This document shows positions 1 to 5,598 of a stretch of DNA of 7,402 nt, one piece after another. Position 1 is the first letter of the stretch. Each line of letters begins with the position of its first letter. The notes beneath the pieces are model-generated. The model worked only from the letters and a program-made list of their open reading frames with translations, was not told the DNA's origin and ran no database searches. The translations under genes and the position numbers were made by a program. Source of the DNA: JAQGHR01 sp031411935 (lineage in GTDB: Bacteria > Planctomycetota > Planctomycetia > Isosphaerales > Isosphaeraceae); the NCBI GenBank assembly GCA_031411935.1, contig JANOBY010000768.1, positions 1 through 7,402 of the forward strand. Direction: 5' to 3'.

Positions 1-698
1 TCGACCCGAACATGAAGAACGCGATCGACCCCGCGATCCTTCCCCACTACCTCAACGACATGATCGCCCGGATGCTCGCGGGTGTGGGGCCCGCGGGCCG
101 TCCCGTCTTCCTGAAGCTCGTCTACCACGGACCGAAGGCCATGGAAGAGCTCGTCCGGTATGACCCTCACCTCGTGGTCGGGATCCTCGGAGGGTCGGCC
201 GGGACCACGCTCGACGCCTTCCAGATGCTCGCCGACGCCCAGAAGTATGGAGCGCGGGTCGCCCTCTATGGACGCAAGATCAACAACGCCGAGAATCAGC
301 TCGCGTTCGTCCAGTTCTTGAGGCTGATCGTCGATGGCGTGATCTCCCCGGTCGAGGCGGTGAAGGCCTATCACGCGGTCCTCGGCAAGCTCGGCGTGAG
401 GCCTCATCGTTCGCTCGAGGACGACCTCAAGTCCCAGTCGGCCGTGATGAGCTATGGCGGGACTTCCTCCTCGGTGGTCGTGCCGGAAATGCCCGCGAAA
501 CCGGCTGCCAGTCCCATCGCATGTGCCTGCCAGAATCTCCGTGCGCAGACCTTGCCGGTATCCGCGAAACGAGAATCACCCTCGTCCAACGGGCACTCAT
601 TTCCGACGAAGCCCGACGGCTTGCCGGACTTCTCCCGGATGGATGTCGCGCAGAGGTTGGCCTATCACCGCAAGCGACTCGGGCTTGGCGTGGGTTGA
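1..698 (+). CDS. Aldolase-like alpha/beta-barrel protein, C-terminal part (5' partial)
   Basis: The reading frame is open to the left edge: codons for D-P-N precede the first ATG at 12, so this ATG is probably internal and the protein starts upstream. Residues about 30-130 (counted from that ATG) read like the last strands of a TIM barrel: a hydrophobic strand ending in LKLVYHGPKA, then VVGILGGSAGTT, a glycine-rich loop of the kind that binds phosphate in class I aldolases, then ARVALYGRKINNAENQ and a helical SPVEAVKAYHAVL segment. From residue about 145 the chain becomes a Ser/Pro/Ala-rich linker with a CAC motif. It ends in a short charged helix, DFSRM followed by QRLAYHRKRLGL, which looks like a separate tail. 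The likely role is a cytoplasmic lyase or aldolase on a phosphorylated sugar, but the catalytic lysine cannot be located in the visible part and the substrate is unknown. The gene runs convergently towards the DUF4956 gene, 66 bp away. Confidence 0.82.
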   Translation, partial: DPNMKNAIDPAILPHYLNDMIARMLAGVGPAGRPVFLKLVYHGPKAMEELVRYDPHLVVGILGGSAGTTLDAFQMLADAQKYGARVALYGRKINNAENQLAFVQFLRLIVDGVISPVEAVKAYHAVLGKLGVRPHRSLEDDLKSQSAVMSYGGTSSSVVVPEMPAKPAASPIACACQNLRAQTLPVSAKRESPSSNGHSFPTKPDGLPDFSRMDVAQRLAYHRKRLGLGVG

Positions 699-705
699 TC
701 GCGAG

Positions 706-723
706 GCGCTCGGCCCGAGTCGC
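706..723. terminator. Weak hairpin between convergent genes
   Basis: GCGCTCG pairs with CGAG-T-CGC around a GCC loop: seven base pairs with one bulged T at 720. It starts 8 bp after the stop of the aldolase-like gene. There is no T-tract on either side, so its role as a terminator rests on position alone. It could be a chance fold in GC-rich DNA. Confidence 0.2.
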
Positions 724-764
724 AAGGGGCGTCGGATCGGCCTGATCGTTCGTCCTGACTTCCA

Positions 765-1439
765 TCAATCGCCGCGAGAGAGTTCAACCGCAGACACGCC
801 CTCGATCCGGTTCAACTCCCCGACCAGCTCGATCGGCGAGCTGCCGCCTCGCAGTCGCACCGAGTAACAAAGCTCCAGGGCGGCCCCCTTCTTCCCGGTG
901 CAGGCCGAGAGTAGCCGTTGTCGGGCGAGCACCGAGTGGAAAACCGCCTCGACGGCTGCCCGGGCCAGCCCTCCCTGCTCGATCTTCAACCTCAGCGTGG
1001 CGGTGTCTCGCCCCCAGCTCTCGTGCCGATGAGGCGGCCAGAGGAACGGGGAGGCGATGACCAGGAGCAGCAGTCCGATCATCCCGACGAGCAGGTGATT
1101 GGCCCCCGCCGCCATGCCCATGACCACGGCGAAGATGACGAACGCCGTGTCCTGGGTGTCCTTGACCACTGTCCGAAATCGTACGACCGAGAGTGCGCCG
1201 ACGAGGCTGAACGCCCTCGCCACGTTGTCGCCGATGACCTGGGTCGCCATGGCGATCAGCCCGGCCAGGAGGATCAGGGTGACCTCGAAGGTCGGCGGGG
1301 TCGATTCGCCTCGCCGCGCCCACCGATAGATTCCGGCGACCGCCACGCCCAGGGCGATCGCGGCACCGATCCTCCAGAAGAGGAGCCAGGCGGGGTCGCT
1401 TGAGGCGTTCGAAAGCGAGTTGTTCAACCAGATTGGCAT
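765..1439 (-). CDS. DUF4956 family integral membrane protein
   Basis: The 224-residue product has four hydrophobic segments, at about 21-38, 53-70, 97-113 and 116-133, followed by a soluble C-terminal domain of about 90 residues. The block GALSVVRFRTVVKDTQDTA (81-99) is the signature of DUF4956 proteins: a G-A-x-S-x-VRFR core with a charged K-D-x-x-DTAF loop entering the next helix. In many bacteria DUF4956 genes lie beside a VTC/CYTH-type polyphosphate polymerase-like gene. No such partner is visible here, so the function is unknown. An in-frame ATG at 1475 would add 12 residues (MDPRLRFRSSES) but has no ribosome binding site. ATG 1439 has GGAG ten bases upstream, and the shorter N-terminus starts just before the first helix, so I prefer it. 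The family call is firm; the exact start is not. Confidence 0.85.
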   Translation of the reverse strand: MPIWLNNSLSNASSDPAWLLFWRIGAAIALGVAVAGIYRWARRGESTPPTFEVTLILLAGLIAMATQVIGDNVARAFSLVGALSVVRFRTVVKDTQDTAFVIFAVVMGMAAGANHLLVGMIGLLLLVIASPFLWPPHRHESWGRDTATLRLKIEQGGLARAAVEAVFHSVLARQRLLSACTGKKGAALELCYSVRLRGGSSPIELVGELNRIEGVSAVELSRGD

Positions 1440-1449
1440 GCTCTCGGAG

Positions 1450-1453
1450 CTCC
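1450..1453 (-). promoter_or_regulatory. Ribosome binding site deciding the DUF4956 start
   Basis: On the minus strand GGAG ends ten bases before ATG 1439. The alternative ATG at 1475 has no purine-rich Shine-Dalgarno sequence in the 15 bases before it, so this site favours the shorter protein. Confidence 0.45.
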
Positions 1454-1627
1454 GAAAACGCAAGCGAGGATCCATTGTCGCATCATTGATGCTTCGAGCA
1501 CTCAGGGCTCAATCGTGACTTCACGGCCAGGGCGATCTCACATGATTTTGCGTGGCGGATCGCATCTCATTGAGGCCCCTTGACTCTTTTCCCTCGTTGG
1601 GATCGATGGACACAACTTCATCCCTCA

Positions 1628-1642
1628 GGCCCCCGAGGGGCC
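1628..1642. other. Short perfect GC hairpin
   Basis: GGCCCC and GGGGCC form a perfect six-base-pair stem around a CGA loop. It lies about 190 bp upstream of the DUF4956 start and 237 bp beyond the thioredoxin stop. No T-tract follows on either strand. It could be a secondary terminator or a chance fold. Confidence 0.3.
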
Positions 1643-1732
1643 GAAACTTGAGACATGAAGACCCGGGCAAGCGAATCTGCAGGTCCTTATCGATCAACTT
1701 AGCGATGGATTTGATGCTCAGAAAGAGCCGAT

Positions 1733-1766
1733 GGGAAGACTCGCGCGTCGGTACGCGGGCCTTCCC
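1733..1766 (-). terminator. Probable terminator hairpin of the thioredoxin gene
   Basis: GGGAAG pairs with CTTCCC, and the stem continues inward through C-G, T-G and CGCG/CGCG, with one A-C mismatch, to an eight-base loop (1746-1753). In total 12 of 13 positions pair. Reading the minus strand, the stem is followed by a pyrimidine-rich stretch (CTCTTTCT) rather than a full T-run. It begins about 112 bp past the thioredoxin stop. The alternative is a plus-strand role, but no plus-strand gene ends here. Confidence 0.45.
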
Positions 1767-1878
1767 ACTTTAGCGTTATTCTCGTTCAAACCGTACGAAG
1801 AATCTTCTTGGAATGCGAGGATTGTGTGAAGGCGTACGGGCTTGTCGAGCTCGATGGTTATCGATCGAGGCCTCTCGC

Positions 1879-2880
1879 TCAGCGGGCGACCGGCTTTGCG
1901 GGGATGATCCGGACGGCCGGGATGGCCTGGCGGGCGTTCTCGATCTTCTCGCCTTCGCCTTTCAAGGCTTTTTCGATGGTCCGGAGGTCGGCGTCGTCGA
2001 GCTTCCGGCCCGCCTTCTTGAGCATCGAGAGGAAGTGGCCGATCTCCTCGGGGGCGGCGGGGTAGCCGATGTTCCCGTTGGGGCCGTCGCTGTTGATGAT
2101 CGCCTCGCCCTTGGAGTCGAGGATGACGGTCCAGGGGATGCCGCCGCTGGTCTCCTTCCGGAATCGATCGACCACGTCCTTGGCGTTGAGCATGCGATCC
2201 ACGTCGATCTTCAGGTCGATGAAGTCCTTGGCCATGATCGGGGCGATGTCCTCGCGGGCGAGGAAGTCGTCGAGCTTGTGGCACCAGCCGCACCAGGGCG
2301 CTCCGAAGTGCAGGAGGATACGCTTGTCCTCGCTCGAGGCCTTTGCCAGCGCCTCCTCCACCAGCTTGGTCGCCGAGATCTTCTCGGGGGCCCATTCGCT
2401 CAGGAACGCCTTGACCTTCTTCGGGTCGTGGTGATCCCCCTCTTCCAGCGGGTCGGTCTTCTGGCGGGTGAGGATCTTGCCGTCGGCCGCCATGACGGTC
2501 AGGAAGGGGAAGCCCACCCCGGTGAGGTCGCCCGAGCACTCGGCGAGGAGAGCCTCCGCGTTAGGGGCCTTCGTGTCGACCATGACGAGTTGATAATCCT
2601 CGCTCAGGATCTTGCGGATCTCGGGGTCGGACTTGAACAGCTCGTGGAGCTTGTGGCACCACCCGCACCAGTCGCCGCCGAACATCACAAGGAGTCGCTG
2701 ATTGTCGCGCCCGGCCTTCAATCCGGCGGCACGGATCTGCTCGCGGGCGTCTGCCTTGATGTCGTAGATCGACGCCTTGGCCTTGGTGGGCTTCTCAACC
2801 TTGGCCGCTTCCTGAGCCCGCGAGGCCGCGGGCAGGAGTCCGAGGGCCATCGCGAGCGCGATTCCAACCGAGAATCTCAT
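1879..2880 (-). CDS. Exported protein with two thioredoxin domains (WCGWC twice)
   Basis: The 333-residue product starts with a signal peptide (residues 1 to about 22: basic MRF, hydrophobic core, A-A-S-R-A-Q-E cleavage region), so it should act outside the cytoplasm. Two thioredoxin-fold domains follow. The first (about 45-165) has GGDWCGWCHKL with Cys72/Cys75 and a cis-proline candidate in GFPFL (Pro125). The second (about 172-290) has GAPWCGWCHKL with Cys197/Cys200 and Pro249 in GGIPWTV. Both keep the residues needed for thiol-disulfide exchange, and the Trp-Cys-Gly-Trp-Cys-His form is typical of thioredoxin_7/DUF255-like domains. A charged helical tail (290-333) ends the protein. A disulfide reductase or isomerase role for exported proteins is likely; the partner that keeps it reduced is not in this window. 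AGGAG lies eight bases before the ATG. The gene appears to be transcribed alone, from its own promoter to the hairpin beyond its stop. Confidence 0.93.
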   Translation of the reverse strand: MRFSVGIALAMALGLLPAASRAQEAAKVEKPTKAKASIYDIKADAREQIRAAGLKAGRDNQRLLVMFGGDWCGWCHKLHELFKSDPEIRKILSEDYQLVMVDTKAPNAEALLAECSGDLTGVGFPFLTVMAADGKILTRQKTDPLEEGDHHDPKKVKAFLSEWAPEKISATKLVEEALAKASSEDKRILLHFGAPWCGWCHKLDDFLAREDIAPIMAKDFIDLKIDVDRMLNAKDVVDRFRKETSGGIPWTVILDSKGEAIINSDGPNGNIGYPAAPEEIGHFLSMLKKAGRKLDDADLRTIEKALKGEGEKIENARQAIPAVRIIPAKPVAR

Positions 2881-2888
2881 CAGCCTTG

Positions 2889-2893
2889 CTCCT
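2889..2893 (-). promoter_or_regulatory. Ribosome binding site of the thioredoxin gene
   Basis: AGGAG on the minus strand ends eight bases before ATG 2880, an ideal spacing. It fixes the start so that the signal peptide is included. Confidence 0.65.
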
Positions 2894-2922
2894 GTTCGAG
2901 GTTTCAGGATGTCTGGTTCGTC

Positions 2923-2951
2923 AGCATATCGGGCGTGGTCGATGGCGGCAA
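2923..2951 (-). promoter_or_regulatory. Candidate sigma-70 promoter of the thioredoxin gene
   Basis: On the minus strand, TTGCCG (2951-2946) and TATGCT (2928-2923) are separated by exactly 17 bases. Each matches the consensus at four of six positions. The predicted transcript would start near 2916 and carry a leader of about 35 bases with the AGGAG site. Planctomycete promoters are poorly defined, so this is a reasoned candidate only. Confidence 0.38.
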
Positions 2952-3012
2952 TCTGCGGAAGGGCGGGGCCGGGATGTGGTGATGAATTGTGGTCACGGCG
3001 ATTCCGGGTGAA

Positions 3013-3065
3013 TGGGTTCGTTTATCGTCCCGAGGCCTAAAATTGGGTTCGTTTTGGGTTCGTTT
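3013..3065 (+). repeat. TGGGTTCGTTT direct repeats, three copies with one exact tandem pair
   Basis: The 11-mer TGGGTTCGTTT occurs at 3013-3023, 3044-3054 and 3055-3065; the last two abut without a gap. The AT-rich flanks stand out against the surrounding GC-rich DNA. A further copy, without the final T, lies 110 bases beyond (3176-3185). Such a unit could be a dispersed genomic repeat, a protein-binding array or the remnant of a small mobile element. The sequence does not decide. Confidence 0.7.
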
Positions 3066-3175
3066 TTCGCCTGAGGCCGTCGAAAATCTCCATGATGTTC
3101 GCCTGAATAAAAGTGTAAACTCTTTCTGTTAAAGCACATTCGAAGGATGGCGGGTCGGGAGGCCGGGAGCCAGAT

Positions 3176-3185
3176 TGGGTTCGTT
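3176..3185 (+). repeat. Isolated fourth copy of TGGGTTCGTT
   Basis: TGGGTTCGTT is preceded by AT, as in the copy at 3044 (both read ATTGGGTTCGTT). The shared 12-base context across 130 bp makes chance unlikely and ties this copy to the cluster upstream. Confidence 0.6.
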
Positions 3186-3473
3186 ATGCAAAATCATGTT
3201 TTCGCGCTGCACGGCTTCCTTCGATAGGCTTCCGTGCCCGTCCCGATGGTCTCGATTCTTGATGAGTCGGTGTGCAGCAGAAAGACCTCCCTCCCCGCGA
3301 TACTATCGAAGGGATCCCGTCTGCCGATCGTCCGGAAGCCGGTCCTTGCACCAAGATCCGCGGACTCCAAGTGGTCGCTTCCGCCGCACCAATAACTCAC
3401 CCCCACTGGCGAATAGTCCAGCGCATGACACAATGGAGTCACAGGAAACCAGTCCTCTGGAGCACATTTGACG

Positions 3474-4379
3474 ATGGACACCGTGTTTGACGACCCGGCC
3501 ACCAAACCTTTTCACATCAAGGAGACCATCATCAATGGCACTCCCGGCTACGGGGCGTTGGCCATCTCGCTTGCCCTGATGGCCCTCGGGGCGGTCATCG
3601 GGATCTATGCGATCTCGATCAAGGTGGGCATCCTCATCATTCCCGCTGGCCTCATCGGCCTTGTGGGCTTCCTCGGGCTGATCGGGCTTTTCACCGTGAA
3701 CCCGAACGAGGGGAAGGTCCTCCAGCTCTTCGGTTCTTACAAGGGGACCGTCAAGACCACGGGGCTCTGCTGGGCCAACCCGTTCGTGAGCAAGCACCAC
3801 GTCTCGCTCCGCGTGCGGAACTTCGAGAGCGAGAAGCTCAAGGTTAACGACCACTCGGGCAACCCGATCCAGATCGCCGCGATCGTGGTCTGGAAGGTGA
3901 TCGACACGGCCGAGGCACTCTTTCACGTCGAGAATTACGAGAACTTCGTGCGGATCCAGACCGAGGCCGCGCTGCGGAACCTTGCCACTCGCTATCCGTA
4001 CGATGCCCACCACGACGGCGAGATCTCGCTTCGTAGCCACACCGCCGAGATCGCCGAACACCTCAAGACCGAGATCCAGGATCGCCTCACCCAGGCCGGA
4101 GTGATGGTGATCGAGGCCCGGATCAGTCACCTCGCCTACGCCCCGGAAATCGCGGGCGTGATGCTCCAGAGACAGCAGGCGAGCGCCGTCATCGCGGCCC
4201 GTTCGATGATCGTCGAGGGCGCGGTGGGGATGGTCGAAATGGCCCTGGAGATGCTGTCCAAGAAGGAGATCGTGGAACTGGACAATGAACGCAAGGCCGC
4301 GATGGTCTCCAACCTCTTGATCGTGCTCTGCGGCGATCGCGGGACCCAGCCGACGGTCAACGCGGGCACGTCTGCCTGA
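3474..4379 (+). CDS. SPFH/Band 7 domain membrane protein
   Basis: The 301-residue product has a short hydrophilic N-terminus, then two hydrophobic segments (about 27-49 and 52-75) that form a hairpin anchor. An SPFH (stomatin/prohibitin/flotillin) domain follows: FTVNPNEGKVLQLFGSYKGT opens it, and it runs through the VNDHSGNPIQIAAIVVWKV strand pair and the ENYENFVRIQTEAALRN region to VMVIEARISHLAYAPEIAGVM. The C-terminal helix carries RQQASAVIAAR and the ERKAAMVSNLLIVLCGDR end typical of this bacterial SPFH subgroup. Members assemble into membrane-associated oligomers that organise membrane domains or guard proteases; no client is visible here. The subgroup is often followed by a small Arc-type DNA-binding protein gene, which is missing here because a convergent gene follows. 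A TTG at 3468 is an alternative start. GGAG at 3459-3462 is five bases from TTG and eleven from ATG 3474, so the start is uncertain by two residues. Confidence 0.93.
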   Translation: MDTVFDDPATKPFHIKETIINGTPGYGALAISLALMALGAVIGIYAISIKVGILIIPAGLIGLVGFLGLIGLFTVNPNEGKVLQLFGSYKGTVKTTGLCWANPFVSKHHVSLRVRNFESEKLKVNDHSGNPIQIAAIVVWKVIDTAEALFHVENYENFVRIQTEAALRNLATRYPYDAHHDGEISLRSHTAEIAEHLKTEIQDRLTQAGVMVIEARISHLAYAPEIAGVMLQRQQASAVIAARSMIVEGAVGMVEMALEMLSKKEIVELDNERKAAMVSNLLIVLCGDRGTQPTVNAGTSA

Positions 4380-4390
4380 CCAGGGACCAT

Positions 4391-4423
4391 GCGTGGCGGC
4401 GAGCGAATGACTCGCCGCCACGC
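4391..4423. terminator. Perfect 13-bp hairpin between convergent genes
   Basis: GCGTGGCGGCGAG (4391-4403) is perfectly complementary to CTCGCCGCCACGC (4411-4423), with a seven-base CGAATGA loop. It sits 11 bp after the SPFH stop and 10 bp past the stop of the convergent oxidoreductase, so it could end transcription from both sides. No T-tract follows on either strand, so this would be a U-less terminator or a 3'-end-protecting hairpin. Confidence 0.7.
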
Positions 4424-4433
4424 CCGGCGGAAG

Positions 4434-5546
4434 TCAGCCCTTCGGGATGTCGATCCAGGTTCGGTTCGCGTGCGAGTCGAGGACCGCGTCGGCGACGATC
4501 TGAGAGTTCAGCCCATCGACGAAGCTGGGCACCGCGGGACGCTTCTCGACGATGGCCGAGATGAACTCCCAGGCCAGGTCATAGCGGAACACGGTGGCCG
4601 GCTTGCCCTCGCTCGGGTTGCGGGGGCTGCCGGCGGGCTTGAGATACCGTTCGGGGACGGGCACGGGGGCGAGGTCCTGCCCCGTCTTGCCCAGCAGGAT
4701 CACGTTCGGCTCGTGGAGCCGGTAGACCGCCGAGCCTTCCGACCCGTTGACCTCGGCCCACTCGTGGCCAAAACCGTCGCGATGGTAGCCCTTGGCCAGG
4801 GTGGTGCCTTCCCACACGCCGGTGGCCCCGGACTGAAATTCGCCGATGAGGGCCGACCAGTCGTCCACGTTCGACGGGGCGCAATCCTTCCCGTCGCTCG
4901 TCTTGTCGCGGGGGGCAAATCGTGCGATGGCCCCGCACACGCGCTCGATGGGACCCATCAGGTCGATCGCGAAGTCGATCCGGTGGATCGTCATGTCGAA
5001 CAGGTCCCCGGCGCCGGCGAGGTCCTTGTATTGTCGCCAGCCCCAGCTCGTCTCGGGCAGGTCGAGGAACCTCTGCGAGCGGAAGTGCCGGGGCGTGCCC
5101 AGGGCCCCCGAGGTGATCAGGTGCTTGAGGTAGATCATCGACGGGGCGAAACGATAGGTGAACGCGGTCATGTGCACCACGCCGGCCTTCTGGCACGCCT
5201 CGGTCATCTCGCGGACCTCGCCGGCGTTTCGGCCCAGGGGCTTTTCGCACATGACGTGCTTGCCCCCCTCGGCCGCGGCCACGGCCATGTCGCGATGCGT
5301 GAAGTTGGGCGTGGCGATGATCACGGCGTCGATGTCGGGGGCGGTGCAGAGCTCGTGGTAATCGGTCGTGACGCGTTCGAGTCCCCAGTCACCCATCCGC
5401 TTCGCCAGGAGGGCGGGATCGGCGTCGCAGGCCGCCACGACTTCGGCCCGAGGGTCGAGCTTCAGGCCGGGTACGTGGTGATAATCGCTGACCGCGCCTG
5501 CACCCAGGATCGCAACCCGCACCTTCTTCTCCGCCGATCCGCTCAT
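4434..5546 (-). CDS. Gfo/Idh/MocA family oxidoreductase, canonical type
   Basis: The 370-residue product is a cytoplasmic NAD(P)-dependent dehydrogenase of the glucose-fructose oxidoreductase/inositol dehydrogenase type. The N-terminal Rossmann domain opens with VRVAILGAGAVSDYH (GAGA at 15-18). Asp41 in ACDAD, after the second strand, is placed to bind the adenosine ribose. IIATPNFTHRDMA and the catalytic HVMCEKP (Glu101-Lys-Pro) close the nucleotide site. The C-terminal domain contains YRFAP and GDLFDMTIHRIDFAIDLMG, giving the D-x3-H-x2-D motif at Asp184, His188 and Asp191. All family catalytic residues are present; the sugar or polyol substrate is unknown. There is no signal peptide. A GTG at 5555 is possible, but ATG 5546 has AGG eight bases upstream and is preferred. 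It lies 52 bp downstream of the membrane protein gene on the same strand, so the two are probably co-transcribed. Confidence 0.95.
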   Translation of the reverse strand: MSGSAEKKVRVAILGAGAVSDYHHVPGLKLDPRAEVVAACDADPALLAKRMGDWGLERVTTDYHELCTAPDIDAVIIATPNFTHRDMAVAAAEGGKHVMCEKPLGRNAGEVREMTEACQKAGVVHMTAFTYRFAPSMIYLKHLITSGALGTPRHFRSQRFLDLPETSWGWRQYKDLAGAGDLFDMTIHRIDFAIDLMGPIERVCGAIARFAPRDKTSDGKDCAPSNVDDWSALIGEFQSGATGVWEGTTLAKGYHRDGFGHEWAEVNGSEGSAVYRLHEPNVILLGKTGQDLAPVPVPERYLKPAGSPRNPSEGKPATVFRYDLAWEFISAIVEKRPAVPSFVDGLNSQIVADAVLDSHANRTWIDIPKG

Positions 5547-5598
5547 CGCTCGCACCTGCTCGGTTGATTTTCAGGGAAAGGGGCCGCCAGAGCCCGGC

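Larger units (their letters stand above)
1440..1878. other. Gene-free interval between two minus-strand genes
   Basis: This stretch separates the start of the DUF4956 gene from the end of the thioredoxin gene. An ATG-initiated frame at 1552-1773 on the plus strand has no ribosome binding site, no recognisable domain and an Arg/Ser/Pro-rich composition typical of random reading in such DNA, so I do not call it. The interval holds the promoter region of the DUF4956 gene, where I see no convincing -35/-10 pair, and two hairpins: 1628-1642 and 1733-1766. Confidence 0.6.
2881..3473. other. Gene-free divergent intergenic region, comparatively AT-rich
   Basis: About 590 bp separate the divergent thioredoxin and SPFH genes. 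Plus-strand frames at 3175-3471 and 3272-3490 and a minus-strand frame at 3194-3505 are all without recognisable domains or ribosome binding sites, and they overlap each other, so none is called. The interval carries the thioredoxin promoter, four TGGGTTCGTT copies, two TTCGCCTGA copies (3066-3074 and 3098-3106), and an AT-rich patch at about 3104-3140. No convincing -35/-10 pair was found for the SPFH gene. Confidence 0.6.

Noticed and set aside
1552..1773. Plus-strand frame of 73 codons in the gene-free interval
   Set aside because: It has no ribosome binding site and no recognisable domain, and its 3' end runs into the hairpin at 1733-1766.
1813..2982. Long plus-strand frame (389 codons) opposite the thioredoxin gene
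   Set aside because: It is antisense to a gene with a signal peptide, two CxxC domains and a ribosome binding site. Its translation is Gly/Leu/Val/Asp-rich without a domain, as expected from the complement of GC-rich coding DNA.
3104..3141. AT-rich patch with TTAACA-N17-TATTCA on the minus strand as a second thioredoxin promoter
   Set aside because: The hexamers are weak, the site is some 220 bp from the gene, and a better spaced candidate lies at 2923-2951.
3013..3185. TGGGTTCGTT copies as a CRISPR array
   Set aside because: Units are only 10-11 bases, the gaps between units are 20, 0 and 110 bases, and no cas gene is present.
3194..3505. Minus-strand frame of 103 codons upstream of the SPFH gene
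   Set aside because: It overlaps the SPFH start, has no ribosome binding site and no domain, and two other frames compete for the same DNA.
3303..4421. Long minus-strand frame (372 codons) opposite the SPFH gene
   Set aside because: It is His/Asp/Arg/Gly-rich, with no domain, and mirrors the SPFH coding frame.
4389..5567. Long plus-strand frame (392 codons) opposite the canonical oxidoreductase
   Set aside because: It is antisense to a complete Gfo/Idh/MocA gene and reads as low-complexity Arg/Gly/His/Val. It also starts on the 13-bp hairpin.
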